Positions 46,173 through 54,970 of a stretch of DNA of 64,000 nt are shown here, one piece after another (positions within the stretch are counted from its first letter, which is position 1; every line of letters begins with the position of its first letter). The notes below the pieces were generated by a model. The model was not told where the DNA came from. It saw nothing but the letters and a program-made list of their open reading frames with translations, and searched no databases. The position numbers were made by a program, and so were the translations under genes. The DNA comes from an uncultured Pseudomonadales bacterium (lineage in GTDB: Bacteria; Pseudomonadota; Gammaproteobacteria; Pseudomonadales; Porticoccaceae): the NCBI GenBank assembly GCA_943788875.1, contig CALSSA010000001.1:124001-188000 (forward strand), written 5' to 3'.

Positions 46173-47165
46173 CTAAACAAATGCCCGCCGCTCAGTGCTA
46201 GGAGGCTTGCCATACAGATCGCTGTAGCATTTGCTGAAATGCGGCGCTGTAGAAAAACCACAGCTAATGGCGACATCAATCACCGAAAGCGACGTTTGTA
46301 ACAGCAGTAATCGAGCCCGGGAAAGACGCAGTTCAAGATAGTAGCGAGATGGCGCGCAGTGCAGATAGCGATTAAATAACCGCTCCAGCTGGCGTCTCGA
46401 AATACCCACATAATGGGCCACTTCATCGAGGCTCAATGGTTCTTCAATATTAGCTTCCATCAAGGTGACTGCATGTACCAGGCGCGGCTGGCTGGCGCCA
46501 ATCAGATACTGCAATGGCGCGCGCTGAGGATCTTTTTCGGTGCGCACCCGGTCACAGGTGAACTGCTCCGAAATCTGCTGCACTAGTTGATGACCGTGAA
46601 TACTGGCCACCAGATTGAGCATCAAATCAATGGAGCTAATACCGCCGGAACAGGTGTAGCGATCACGATCGATCACAAACAGGCTCGACGAGACATTAAG
46701 CTTTGGGAACTGTTCGCGCATGCTGGCAATATTTTCCCAATGGATGGTACTGCGATAGCCATCGAGCAAACCAGCGGCGGCTAACACGTAGCTACCAGTG
46801 CACATACCGCCCAGAGGAATTTTTTTCTTGCTCATGACGCGCAGTTGATCGAGAACCGGCTTGGTACAGTAATCTTTCACATTGTAACCACCGCAAACAA
46901 TCAGCACATTCATATCGCCGACTGATTTGAGGCTGCCATCAAGTACTAGCTCAATGCCTGAACTGGACACAACAGGTTCACCATCGAGACTAAATACGGA
47001 ATAGTGGTAAAGATCTCTATCGCTTAGCCGATTGGCCATGCGTAGTACGGAAATAGCATTGGAAAAAGTACTTAGAGTGTACTCTGGCATCATTAGAAAA
47101 CCGACATGCAAGGTCGCATGGGCTTCCGGGGATTCAACCTCAACTGCTTCTACGGTATCGACCAT
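46173..47165 (-). CDS. gbdR: GbdR-like AraC-family regulator of glycine betaine catabolism
   Basis: 330 residues. A DJ-1/PfpI-like sensor domain (about 20-205) has IPLGGMCTGSYVLAAAGLLD at the elbow. The C-terminal AraC DNA-binding domain (about 230-325) has ANIEEPLSLDEVAHYVGISR and the second helix pair LSVIDVAISCGFSTAPHFSK. This C-terminus is very close to what I know of Pseudomonas GbdR, which senses glycine betaine and dimethylglycine and turns on their catabolic genes. It is downstream of the corrinoid operon on the same strand, 162 bases after the activase gene. Confidence 0.82.
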   Translation of the reverse strand: MVDTVEAVEVESPEAHATLHVGFLMMPEYTLSTFSNAISVLRMANRLSDRDLYHYSVFSLDGEPVVSSSGIELVLDGSLKSVGDMNVLIVCGGYNVKDYCTKPVLDQLRVMSKKKIPLGGMCTGSYVLAAAGLLDGYRSTIHWENIASMREQFPKLNVSSSLFVIDRDRYTCSGGISSIDLMLNLVASIHGHQLVQQISEQFTCDRVRTEKDPQRAPLQYLIGASQPRLVHAVTLMEANIEEPLSLDEVAHYVGISRRQLERLFNRYLHCAPSRYYLELRLSRARLLLLQTSLSVIDVAISCGFSTAPHFSKCYSDLYGKPPSTERRAFV

Positions 47166-47327
47166 ATCAACAATCCTTTCTCGGTGGTTTGCTTTATTTT
47201 TATTTTTTTTAAGGCTTTAAAAATACCTTATTTCAGCTCACTGGATGTTTTGCGATTATAGGCTTACAAATTGATTTAAAAGAAGTTTTATTTACTTAAT
47301 TTGAGATTTTTTTCACAGATCTAATTT

Positions 47328-49331
47328 TTAGCGACGGCGACGTTTGCGCCCACCGCCAAAATTTTCTGAGAGTATCTTAGCCTCAGGCCGGCTTACAACA
47401 TTGAATAGATTTGGAAAGGGATCGGTTTTGTTAGGAAAGGCCATGGCGTCGACAAAATAATCCTGAAACTTTGGTTCCATCGCAGTTTCAATTTTCTCAA
47501 TATTTTTCACCAGATTTTCAATGGTATCCCGCGACTGGGCATTTAGAAGTGCTATGCGGGCGCCAGTGCCAGCCGCATTACCCGCAGATGAAACCTGCTG
47601 CAAAACGGCGTCGGGAATCAAGCCGAGGACCATGGCATGCTGCACATTGATATGACTGCCAAAGGCTCCAGCAAGGCGAATTCGCTCAACTGTTTTGGTG
47701 CCAATATGATCCATCAATAATTTGACTCCGGCATACAGGGCCGCCTTGGCCAGCTGTATCTGACGAATATCATTTTGCGTCACCACAATGGGTACTTGAT
47801 CATTTTCTGCACGGTGTAAAACATAGGACCAGGTGCGGTCATTTTGAATTACCAAATCACTGCGGCTACTAAGGGCACCATCAACAATACCATCCACCGT
47901 CACTATGCCCGCCAGATACATCTCGGCAACCACCTCGATAATGCCTGAACCACAGATACCGGTGACACCATGATCCTGTATGGCCTCGGCGAAACCCTCT
48001 TCATCGGACCACAGATCTGAACCAATCACTTTAAAGCGCGGCTGCAAGGTTTGCGTATCAATGCGCACGCGCTCTATGGCACCAGCTGCTGCACGCTGTC
48101 CACAGCTTATCTGTGCACCCTCAAACGCAGGACCAGTGGGACTGGAACAGGCCAGTAGGCGCTGTCGATTGCCGAGCACGATTTCAGCATTGGTACCCAC
48201 ATCCACCAGTAATGTCATGCTGTCCTGATTCTGCGGTTCTTCGGCAAGAATAACCCCCGCAGTATCGGCCCCAACATGACCAGCAATACAGGGCAATACG
48301 TACAGTCGGCCACCGCCATTAATACTCAGGCCCATATCACTGGCTGGCACTTCTACTGCGGCATCTGTGGTCAGGGCAAAAGGTGCCCCGCCCAACTCAA
48401 CAGGGCTAATACCCAACAGGATATGGTGCATCACCGGGTTGGCCACCAGAGTGATCTCGAGAATATCCTCGACGCTTCCATCAATTTGACCGGTCACTTC
48501 AACAAACAGCTGATTGAGCGCCTCGCGGATAACAGTGGTCATCTCCTCGGCGCCCTCAGGATGCATCATTACGTAGGAGACGCGACTCATCAGGTCTTCA
48601 CCAAAGCGAATCTGCGGATTCATCAGACTGGCGCTACCCAGCACCTCGCCGGAGCTAAGGTCACAGAGATGGGCGGCAATGGTGGTGGAACCCACATCCA
48701 CAGCCACGCCATAGGCTCTATCTCTAAAGCCAGGCCAGAGCGCAATAATCTGTTGGTTTTTGTATACGGCGACACTTATGCCGCGCTTGCCTTCGGTCAG
48801 TGCTGGCTGCAGGGTTTTTAACAGTCTGCTGTCACAGCGCAGATTGGGCAGCTGCCATTGCTGTTCAAGGGTTTCCAGCAGGCGCTGCAAGTCTCCTTTG
48901 GGTACATGCATATCCGGCTCTTCTACCTGCACATAATAGAGCCGCGTCGCCGGGTCTAATTCTATATCTCTGTACTCCGCGTCTTTGCGTACAATCTGCC
49001 GATGTACCTGTGACTCCGGGGGCACATCAATAACGACATCATCGAGCAGTAATGTGTGGCAGCTTAGACGGCGGCCATTGGCAAGCGGTGTTTTACGCTC
49101 ACCGTATTTAATTTCCGTGGCGCACACCGGCGACAAATGGCTGCTGTGGGATTCAATTTGATGTTTTGCAAAGGAGCCTTCGGCACAGACAATCTGACAG
49201 CGGCCGCAGAGACCGCGACCGCCGCACACTGAATCGATATCCACGCCCAAAACTCGCGCTGCATGCAGCAGCGGCGTGTTGACCGGAAAACTGCCACGCC
49301 GTCCAGAGGGGGTAAAGACTACTTTGACCAT
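47328..49331 (-). CDS. RACo-type reductive activator of corrinoid protein (2Fe-2S, ASKHA ATPase)
   Basis: About 667 residues from ATG 49331 (MVKVVFTPSGRRGSFPVNTP); a TTG nine bases upstream is possible. An N-terminal plant-type ferredoxin domain (about 1-90) has Cys ligands in DSVCGGRGLCGRCQIVC. The long C-terminal DUF4445/ASKHA ATPase part (about 210-640) has YGVAVDVGSTTIAAHLCDL and LLVDVGTNAEIVLGN phosphate loops. Such proteins return inactive cob(II)alamin to cob(I)alamin with ATP. It follows the pterin methyltransferase by 16 bases. The C-terminus is a basic tail GGGRKRRRR, echoed in two other pathway proteins. Confidence 0.9.
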   Translation of the reverse strand: MVKVVFTPSGRRGSFPVNTPLLHAARVLGVDIDSVCGGRGLCGRCQIVCAEGSFAKHQIESHSSHLSPVCATEIKYGERKTPLANGRRLSCHTLLLDDVVIDVPPESQVHRQIVRKDAEYRDIELDPATRLYYVQVEEPDMHVPKGDLQRLLETLEQQWQLPNLRCDSRLLKTLQPALTEGKRGISVAVYKNQQIIALWPGFRDRAYGVAVDVGSTTIAAHLCDLSSGEVLGSASLMNPQIRFGEDLMSRVSYVMMHPEGAEEMTTVIREALNQLFVEVTGQIDGSVEDILEITLVANPVMHHILLGISPVELGGAPFALTTDAAVEVPASDMGLSINGGGRLYVLPCIAGHVGADTAGVILAEEPQNQDSMTLLVDVGTNAEIVLGNRQRLLACSSPTGPAFEGAQISCGQRAAAGAIERVRIDTQTLQPRFKVIGSDLWSDEEGFAEAIQDHGVTGICGSGIIEVVAEMYLAGIVTVDGIVDGALSSRSDLVIQNDRTWSYVLHRAENDQVPIVVTQNDIRQIQLAKAALYAGVKLLMDHIGTKTVERIRLAGAFGSHINVQHAMVLGLIPDAVLQQVSSAGNAAGTGARIALLNAQSRDTIENLVKNIEKIETAMEPKFQDYFVDAMAFPNKTDPFPNLFNVVSRPEAKILSENFGGGRKRRRR

Positions 49332-49347
49332 GTCTTGCAAAATATCA

Positions 49348-50241
49348 CTAGCCTCTTCTGCGACGACCGCCCCGGACTCGACCCTCACCCTCCGCTGGCG
49401 GTTCACGGTAGGCTTTAATCCAGTTGGCGCAGTTGGGGTCATGACCCATCATTACATCGCCACCACGTACAGCAGCCATGACTTCTGGATGCAGCGGGCT
49501 GGTGATAGCCGAGGTCATGCCGGCACCCATGGCCATGGTTAAAAATGCACTGTTAATACCATTGCGATTGGGTAGGCCAAAACTTACATTGGAGGCACCA
49601 CAGGTAGTATTTACTTTTAGCTCTTCGCGCAGTCGACGGACCACATGCATCACTTGCAGGCCTGCGGTATTAATAGCACCAATAGGCATTACCAGTGGGT
49701 CGACCACGACATCGCTGTGGTGGATACCATAGTCTGCGGCGCGCTCAACAATTTTCTTGGCCACGGCAAAACGCTCGTCCGGATCTTCGGAAATACCGGT
49801 TTCATCATTGGAAATAGCAACCACTGAGGCACCGTATTTTGCTACCAACGGCAGTACTCGCTCCAGCACCTCGTCTTCACCGGTCACCGAGTTGACTAGG
49901 GCTTTGCCCTGATACACGGCCAAGCCGGCTTCCAGTGCTTCAATAATAGAGGAGTCTATACTTAGGGGAGCATCGGTAATTGACTGCACCAGCTGAATGG
50001 CTTCGGCGAGAATGCGCGGTTCATCGGCCAGTGGAATGCCTGCATTGACATCCAGCATCTGGGCACCAGCGGCAACTTGGGCCAGAGCGTCCGCCTCTAC
50101 ACGACTGTAGTCTCCCACCTTCATTTCCTCGGCCAGTATTTTGCGGCCAGTGGGATTGATGCGCTCACCAATAATCACAAAGGGCTGATCAAAGCCGATT
50201 TTGACCTCTTTGGTGGCGGAACTGATAGTCGTGATGGTCAT
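49348..50241 (-). CDS. Methyl-THF:corrinoid methyltransferase (pterin-binding, MtgA/AcsE-like)
   Basis: 297 residues from ATG 50241 (GGAG six bases upstream). Pterin-binding TIM barrel: FVIIGERINPTGRKILAEEM at the start, LDVNAGIPLADEP, APLSIDSSIIEALEAGL and ALVNSVTGEDEVLERVLPL, the classic MetH/AcsE/MtgA elements. It should move the methyl group from the corrinoid protein to THF, giving methyl-THF. It has no start methionine synthase domains. The last residues RVRGGRRRRG form an Arg/Gly tail. Fifteen bases separate it from metF. Confidence 0.9.
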   Translation of the reverse strand: MTITTISSATKEVKIGFDQPFVIIGERINPTGRKILAEEMKVGDYSRVEADALAQVAAGAQMLDVNAGIPLADEPRILAEAIQLVQSITDAPLSIDSSIIEALEAGLAVYQGKALVNSVTGEDEVLERVLPLVAKYGASVVAISNDETGISEDPDERFAVAKKIVERAADYGIHHSDVVVDPLVMPIGAINTAGLQVMHVVRRLREELKVNTTCGASNVSFGLPNRNGINSAFLTMAMGAGMTSAITSPLHPEVMAAVRGGDVMMGHDPNCANWIKAYREPPAEGEGRVRGGRRRRG

Positions 50242-50256
50242 GCTGTTCTCCAAAAA

Positions 50257-51243
50257 TTAACGATTCGGGTGCCAGGGGATTCGATCTCCCAACACTTTGG
50301 TTTTTTCTACAATCTCGGCAATACGCTCTTCCTGGCGGTAAGCCATAATGTGCACGCCGCTGGCGCCTTCAATTTCTTTTATCTGATTGATCATATCGAT
50401 GCAGATATTCACGCCTTCCTGCTTCTGATCCTGGGCGCCAGCCAGACGTTTAATAATGGCATCGGGGATATGTACACCGGCAACATTGCTGCGAATCCAC
50501 TCGGCGGACTTGGCTGATGCCAATGGACCTACCCCGGGCAAAATAAAGACTTTTTCATGCAGCCCCAGATCGCGCGCTTTTGCCATATAGGTTTTTAATT
50601 TATCGATATCAAAGCAATATTGGGTCTGCACAAACTGCGCACCAGCCGCAATTTTCTTGGCCAGTCTGAGAGGCCGATAGTCAAAAGGCGGCGCAAAAGG
50701 ATTGGCCGCAGCGCCTAAAAATATCTGCGGTGGTGAGGAGATTTTGCGGCCACTGAGAAACTGGCCGTCATCACGCATACCGCGCAGCATTTGCAGGCTG
50801 TTCATGCAGTCCATATCGAAGACTGGCTTGGCCTCCGGATGATCACCCGACTGCACGCCATCGCCGGTAAGACAGAGGATATTGGATACACCCATGGCTG
50901 ATGCACCGAGCACATCGCCCTGCATGGCAATACGATTTTTATCGCGGCAGGAGATTTGCATAATCATCGAATAACCGCGGCGAGTCAGCAGTGCACACAT
51001 ACCGACACTGGACATATGACAGTTGGCGCCGGAACCGTCGGTGGCATTAATCGCATCGACATGACCATCAAAAAGTGCGGCGCGCTGATAGACTTCCATG
51101 GGGTCGGCGGAATCCGGCGGTGCAATTTCGGCGGTTACTGCAAAATGACCCGCACGCAATACCCGCTCAAAACGGCCGGGGGAATAATGACCCGGCAGCA
51201 CTGGCAGGTTCTCTCCCGGTAATGGCTCATCAGCAAAAATCAC
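50257..51243 (-). CDS. metF: Methylenetetrahydrofolate reductase (MetF-like, operon-specific)
   Basis: 328 residues, TIM-barrel flavoprotein. Motifs include AVTAEIAPPDSADPMEVYQR (catalytic Glu), NILCLTGDGVQSGDHPEAKP (folate/FAD site), and GAQFVQTQYCFDIDKLKTYM. In this cluster it would oxidise methyl-THF to methylene-THF, the reverse of its biosynthetic direction, with MetV as partner. It overlaps the metV stop by four bases. A housekeeping metF is presumably elsewhere. Confidence 0.9.
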   Translation of the reverse strand: MIFADEPLPGENLPVLPGHYSPGRFERVLRAGHFAVTAEIAPPDSADPMEVYQRAALFDGHVDAINATDGSGANCHMSSVGMCALLTRRGYSMIMQISCRDKNRIAMQGDVLGASAMGVSNILCLTGDGVQSGDHPEAKPVFDMDCMNSLQMLRGMRDDGQFLSGRKISSPPQIFLGAAANPFAPPFDYRPLRLAKKIAAGAQFVQTQYCFDIDKLKTYMAKARDLGLHEKVFILPGVGPLASAKSAEWIRSNVAGVHIPDAIIKRLAGAQDQKQEGVNICIDMINQIKEIEGASGVHIMAYRQEERIAEIVEKTKVLGDRIPWHPNR

Positions 51244-51701
51244 GGCGCAACGATTCCGAGACGTTTACGCACTGACCGCAACCAGGCGCTGGTGCCTTTA
51301 AGTCGCACATCTACTGGCGGCTGAATAACCTGAATGGTGGATTCAGTATCGCCGACACGCTGACTACCTTCCCAGGAGGTCACCCAGACACAAACTATTT
51401 CCGGCTCGACTTCACAGTGGCCATTGGCTCGCACACCGCCACAGGGGCCATTGCGCAATGTTTTTGGGCAGTTCATGGGACAGGCCATACCAGTGTCACC
51501 CAGGGTACAGTGCCCACAGGATTGAGAGTCGAACAAAAATCCTTTGAGTCGTTTTTCCAGCGCGGCAACAAAGCGGTCGAGACGCTCATAGCCTATGCGG
51601 CTGAGCAGTGGATACAGAACCATCAGGCCGGCTTCCAAACCTTTGTAGAGCCAGCGCAACCAGCGGGCATTGCGCACTGACCAGTAGCGCACCGCTTTCA
51701 T
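51240..51701 (-). CDS. MetV-like zinc/Fe-S partner of methylenetetrahydrofolate reductase
   Basis: 153 residues. The cysteine-rich core CGHCTLGDTGMACPMNCPK (about 62-80) followed by LRNGPCGGVRANGHCEVEPE is the signature of the MTHFR C-terminal family (PF12225), the MetV subunit found in acetogens next to MetF. It probably carries a metal or Fe-S centre linking MetF to a redox carrier. An N-terminal amphipathic/hydrophobic helix (LRWLYKGLEAGLMVLYPLLS) could touch the membrane. Overlaps metF and the upstream gene by four bases each. Confidence 0.85.
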   Translation of the reverse strand: MKAVRYWSVRNARWLRWLYKGLEAGLMVLYPLLSRIGYERLDRFVAALEKRLKGFLFDSQSCGHCTLGDTGMACPMNCPKTLRNGPCGGVRANGHCEVEPEIVCVWVTSWEGSQRVGDTESTIQVIQPPVDVRLKGTSAWLRSVRKRLGIVAP

Positions 51702-52006
51702 ACAGACTCGACTCTGAGGCCTTTACTGGCTACCAATGCAGCGATATCGGCATTGGAATAGGCGGCTTCTATCTCTTCGGCAAACTTCTGAGCAATTTCC
51801 TCAGGGCTGCCTTCAGCGTCGATAGAGCTGGTAACCCGTCGCCAGTCTTCGAGATATTCATCACTGCCACCTTTGCCCGCGCGCATAGCGGCGCGGTCTA
51901 TGGCCGCTTGAAAACGATGGCTGAGCATGGCTTTGCCACGCACGCGCCCGCTCTTAACCAGAACCTGAGCTGGAATATCACGCCACAAAACTTCAATTTT
52001 TTGCAT
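51698..52006 (-). CDS. 'Virulence factor' domain protein (PF13769-like)
   Basis: 102 residues. MQKIEVLWRDIPAQVLVKSG and the later YLEDWRRVTSSIDAEGSPEE match the small family named 'virulence factor' in databases, a misleading label with no proven role. In this operon it lies between DUF1638 and metV (ATGA overlap with metV), so it probably serves the corrinoid/THF methyl transfer, for example as a scaffold or chaperone. That role is inference only. Confidence 0.72.
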   Translation of the reverse strand: MQKIEVLWRDIPAQVLVKSGRVRGKAMLSHRFQAAIDRAAMRAGKGGSDEYLEDWRRVTSSIDAEGSPEEIAQKFAEEIEAAYSNADIAALVASKGLRVESV

Positions 52007-52054
52007 GCTAATAATCTCTTATAAACTTTATTAAACTTTATAAACAGCCAGGAC

Positions 52055-52690
52055 TTATAAGGCCTGATTAAATCTTAATACCTGCTCTTGCAGGCCCGTT
52101 TCAAGATCCCCATATCCGCAATGTTCATGGCGAAACTCCAAGTCTAAAAACTGCGCCGCTAACTTGGCTTTTGCCAACAATCGCGGATCCTCGCGCTGAG
52201 ACAGATAGACCAACATTTTGTAATGGGCAAAAAACTGATCCCTTAACTCGGGGTGGATATCCAGCTTTAGACCATGCACCACCAGTCGATCAAAATGTTC
52301 AGCTAAAAAGTCGGTTAAATAAAAACTTCCCAACTCCTGCTCTGCCAGCTGATTAAAGCGCTGCTCACCGACAAAAAAAGAATAACAATGGGCCCCTGGC
52401 AGTCGCTCCAATCCCTCTTGTTCAATAATTCGGTCAATCTCACCGCCTGTGCCGCAGTCGGCATAGCCAATAAATATGTGCTCGTACTGCTGGCGGTTTT
52501 TCTGTATCGCTGCGCGCAGCTTTTGGCCTATCAGTTCTGGGCGGTTATGTAATTCCGCATCCAGACATTGCACATCCATCTGCGTCCAACTATTGTGCTT
52601 TTGCAGCCAGACAATCTCATGGGCCAGTGCACCACAGGCAATCACCAGCATAGGCGCCCTTTTACTGACAGGAGCACTGGCTTGGGCCAT
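52055..52690 (-). CDS. DUF1638 protein of the corrinoid operon
   Basis: 211 residues. Typical DUF1638 elements: LVIACGALAHEIVWLQK near the start, LHNRPELIGQKLRAAIQKNR, IFIGYADCGTGGEIDRIIEQ and GAHCYSFFVGEQRF. Conserved Cys and His residues (ACGALAHE, YADCGTGG, HCYSFF) suggest metal or cofactor binding. The start shares one base with the stop of the corrinoid protein gene. DUF1638 genes recur beside MttB-family methyltransferases, so it is likely a corrinoid-protein helper; no biochemical role is known to me. Confidence 0.82.
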   Translation of the reverse strand: MAQASAPVSKRAPMLVIACGALAHEIVWLQKHNSWTQMDVQCLDAELHNRPELIGQKLRAAIQKNRQQYEHIFIGYADCGTGGEIDRIIEQEGLERLPGAHCYSFFVGEQRFNQLAEQELGSFYLTDFLAEHFDRLVVHGLKLDIHPELRDQFFAHYKMLVYLSQREDPRLLAKAKLAAQFLDLEFRHEHCGYGDLETGLQEQVLRFNQAL

Positions 52691-53388
52691 CAGGCAACCT
52701 CTAGCGCTCTACGCTCGCCAACAAGTTTGATGGCGGTGGTCGCTGCATCTGCTGCATCGCGGCAGTAGGCATCGGCGCCAACGGCATCCCCAAACTCTTC
52801 GTTCAATGGTGCACCACCAACCATGACAATATATTTGTCACGCAGGCCCTGATCTTTAAGCGCATCTATCACCACTTTCATATAAGGCATGGTGGTCGTC
52901 AGCAGTGCGGACATGCCGAGGATATCTGGCTGATGACGCTCGAGAGCGGCGATATATTCCTCGACGGAGTTATTGATACCCATGTCGTGAACTTCAAACC
53001 CAGCACCTTCCATCATCATGGCAACCAGATTTTTGCCAATATCGTGGATATCCCCTTTCACTGTGCCAATCACCATAGTGCCCACTGGTTTGGCACCAGT
53101 CTCGGCCAACAGGGGCTTCAGGATCGACATGCCGCCCTTCATGGCATTTGCGGCTAACAGCACCTCTGGTACAAACAGAATACCGTCGCGGAAATCTACG
53201 CCGACAATGGTCATGCCATCGACCAGCGCCTGGGCAAGAACTTTTTCAGCCGACCAACCGCGGTCGAGCAAAATAGTTGTACCCTCTTCGATTTCTTCTT
53301 TTAGTCCATCGTAGAGATCGTCGTGCATTTGCAGCACCAGATCTTCATCGGATAATTCCGCTAGTACGATATCGTCTTCATCAGACAT
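52690..53388 (-). CDS. Corrinoid (B12-binding) methyl-carrier protein, MtbC/MttC-like
   Basis: 232 residues. An N-terminal helical cap domain (about 20-100; MHDDLYDGLKEEIEEG) precedes a Rossmann-like B12 domain. The cofactor-ligating His is in KGDIHDIGKNLVAMM (His115). The other B12 contacts ILGMSALLTTTMPYMK and VGGAPLNEEFGDAVGADAYC are present. It accepts the methyl group from the MttB-like enzyme and hands it to the pterin methyltransferase. It lies 28 bases downstream of the methyltransferase gene. The highly acidic start (MSDEDDIVLAELSDEDL) contrasts with the Arg-rich tails of partner proteins. Confidence 0.93.
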   Translation of the reverse strand: MSDEDDIVLAELSDEDLVLQMHDDLYDGLKEEIEEGTTILLDRGWSAEKVLAQALVDGMTIVGVDFRDGILFVPEVLLAANAMKGGMSILKPLLAETGAKPVGTMVIGTVKGDIHDIGKNLVAMMMEGAGFEVHDMGINNSVEEYIAALERHQPDILGMSALLTTTMPYMKVVIDALKDQGLRDKYIVMVGGAPLNEEFGDAVGADAYCRDAADAATTAIKLVGERRALEVA

Positions 53389-53416
53389 ACGCTTTAACCC
53401 CTAATGTGATGTTGCT

Positions 53417-54970
53417 TTAATAATCTCGATCTTCGAACGAGCCTTTGCGGCGCGCCATAAAGTCCAGCAATGCTTCATCAACTGCTGGGTCAATGACTGG
53501 GGCCTGATATTCGTTGAGCATTTTTTTCCACAGTCCGTTGGCACGCTGGGCTGTATCCAATGAACCATCCACCTGCCACTGCTCATAGCTGTTGTTATCG
53601 GCAACCGTTGAGCGATAGAAAGCTGTTTCAAAATTTTTCAAGGTGTGGGCGGAGCCCAGGTAATGCTTACCCGGACCCACTTCACGGACCGCATCCAGAG
53701 CCTGACCGTTCTCGGACATATCCATACCACCAAGCAGCACAGAGATCATGCTGGCCTGGTCCGAGTCCATAATAAATTTCTCATAACCCATGGCCAGACC
53801 GCCTTCCAGCCAGCCAGCGGTGTGCAGCATAAAGTTGACGCCAGCTAGTGCAGAGGTCTGCAAGGTATTGGCAGCTTCATAGGCAGCTTGGGCATCCGGC
53901 AGTTTGGAGCCGGTCAATCCGCCACCACTTCTAAACGGGACACCTAGTCGACGAGCCAGTGCTGCAGCGGCATAAATCACCTGACTGGGCTCTGGAGTGC
54001 CAAAAGTTGGTGCACCAGTGGCCATAGAGACGGCAGCCGCAAAGGTGCCGAAAATCACTGGCGCTCCGGGGCGACAGAGTTGCGTAAAGGCTATACCAGC
54101 CAGTGCTTCCGCAAGAATCTGAGTAACAGTACCCGCGGTGGTCACCGGCGACATTGCACCGGCAAGAATAAAGGGTGAAACCACCGTGGCCTGATTATTG
54201 CGCGCATAGACCTTGAGAGAACCGAGCATGGTGCCATCGTAGGTCATAGGTGAGTTCACATTGATAAGGCTGGTCAATACACAGTTTTGGTCGACAAACT
54301 CGTCGCCAAATACCAGTTTGGCCATATCTACAGTGTCCTGAGCCCGCTCATGGTGAGTAACAGAACCCATCAATGGCTTGTCACTGTGTTTGAAATGGCT
54401 GTAGACCATATCAAAGTGGCGCTTGTTGACCGGCAGATCTACCGGCTCACAGATGGTGCCGCCAGAATGGTGAATACCCGGGGACATGTAGGCCAGTTTG
54501 ACAAAATTATCGAAGTCTTGAATGGTTGCGTAGCGTCGCCCCTGATCAATATCATGCACAAAAGGAGAGCCATAGGCTGGCACTAGCACTGTGCGCTTGC
54601 CGCCAATAATCACATTGCGTTCGGGGTTGCGCGCATGCTGGGTATATTCAGTGGGCGCCGTCGCCTGGATTATGGATCGGCACAGACCTTTGGGGAAATG
54701 CACTCGACAGCCGCGCACATCTGCACCCGCGTCTCTCCACATTTCCAGCGCTTCGGAGTCATCGAGAAAATCGATGCCAATCTCCTCCAGCAGGATATCT
54801 GCATTGTCTTCAATCAGCTGCAGACTCTCTTCGCTGAGATACTCAACATAGGGAATCTTGCGCTCGATAAAAGGTGCGGCCTTAACCACAGCATTAGCCC
54901 GTGCTTCCCGGCGCCCTTCTCGGCCACCAGACTCTCTACCCGCTCGTCTTCGCCCTGTTCGTTCAGTCAT
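53417..54970 (-). CDS. Non-pyrrolysine MttB-family methyltransferase (MtgB-like)
   Basis: 517 residues from ATG 54970 (GGAAG upstream), uninterrupted by an internal TAG, so it belongs to the non-pyrrolysine branch that includes glycine betaine methyltransferase MtgB. The C-terminal region MLGGMDMSENGQALDAVREVG then GPGKHYLGSAHTLKNFETAF is typical of the MttB superfamily TIM barrel. The N-terminus has a 25-residue Arg/Gly-rich extension (GRRRAGRESGGREGRREAR). Neighbours point to glycine betaine as substrate, giving dimethylglycine and methyl-corrinoid. Proline betaine, carnitine or another quaternary amine cannot be excluded. It lies 131 bases downstream of the dehydrogenase gene. Confidence 0.9.
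   Translation of the reverse strand: MTERTGRRRAGRESGGREGRREARANAVVKAAPFIERKIPYVEYLSEESLQLIEDNADILLEEIGIDFLDDSEALEMWRDAGADVRGCRVHFPKGLCRSIIQATAPTEYTQHARNPERNVIIGGKRTVLVPAYGSPFVHDIDQGRRYATIQDFDNFVKLAYMSPGIHHSGGTICEPVDLPVNKRHFDMVYSHFKHSDKPLMGSVTHHERAQDTVDMAKLVFGDEFVDQNCVLTSLINVNSPMTYDGTMLGSLKVYARNNQATVVSPFILAGAMSPVTTAGTVTQILAEALAGIAFTQLCRPGAPVIFGTFAAAVSMATGAPTFGTPEPSQVIYAAAALARRLGVPFRSGGGLTGSKLPDAQAAYEAANTLQTSALAGVNFMLHTAGWLEGGLAMGYEKFIMDSDQASMISVLLGGMDMSENGQALDAVREVGPGKHYLGSAHTLKNFETAFYRSTVADNNSYEQWQVDGSLDTAQRANGLWKKMLNEYQAPVIDPAVDEALLDFMARRKGSFEDRDY

Noticed and set aside
49332-49442. N-terminal extension of the corrinoid activase to 49442
   Set aside because: The extra 37 residues overlap the end of the pterin methyltransferase gene and precede the natural ferredoxin-domain start MVKVVF.
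53417-54970. Pyrrolysine-containing trimethylamine methyltransferase (MttB proper)
   Set aside because: The gene is read through 517 codons with no in-frame TAG, and no pyl genes are in the window, so it is the non-pyrrolysine branch.
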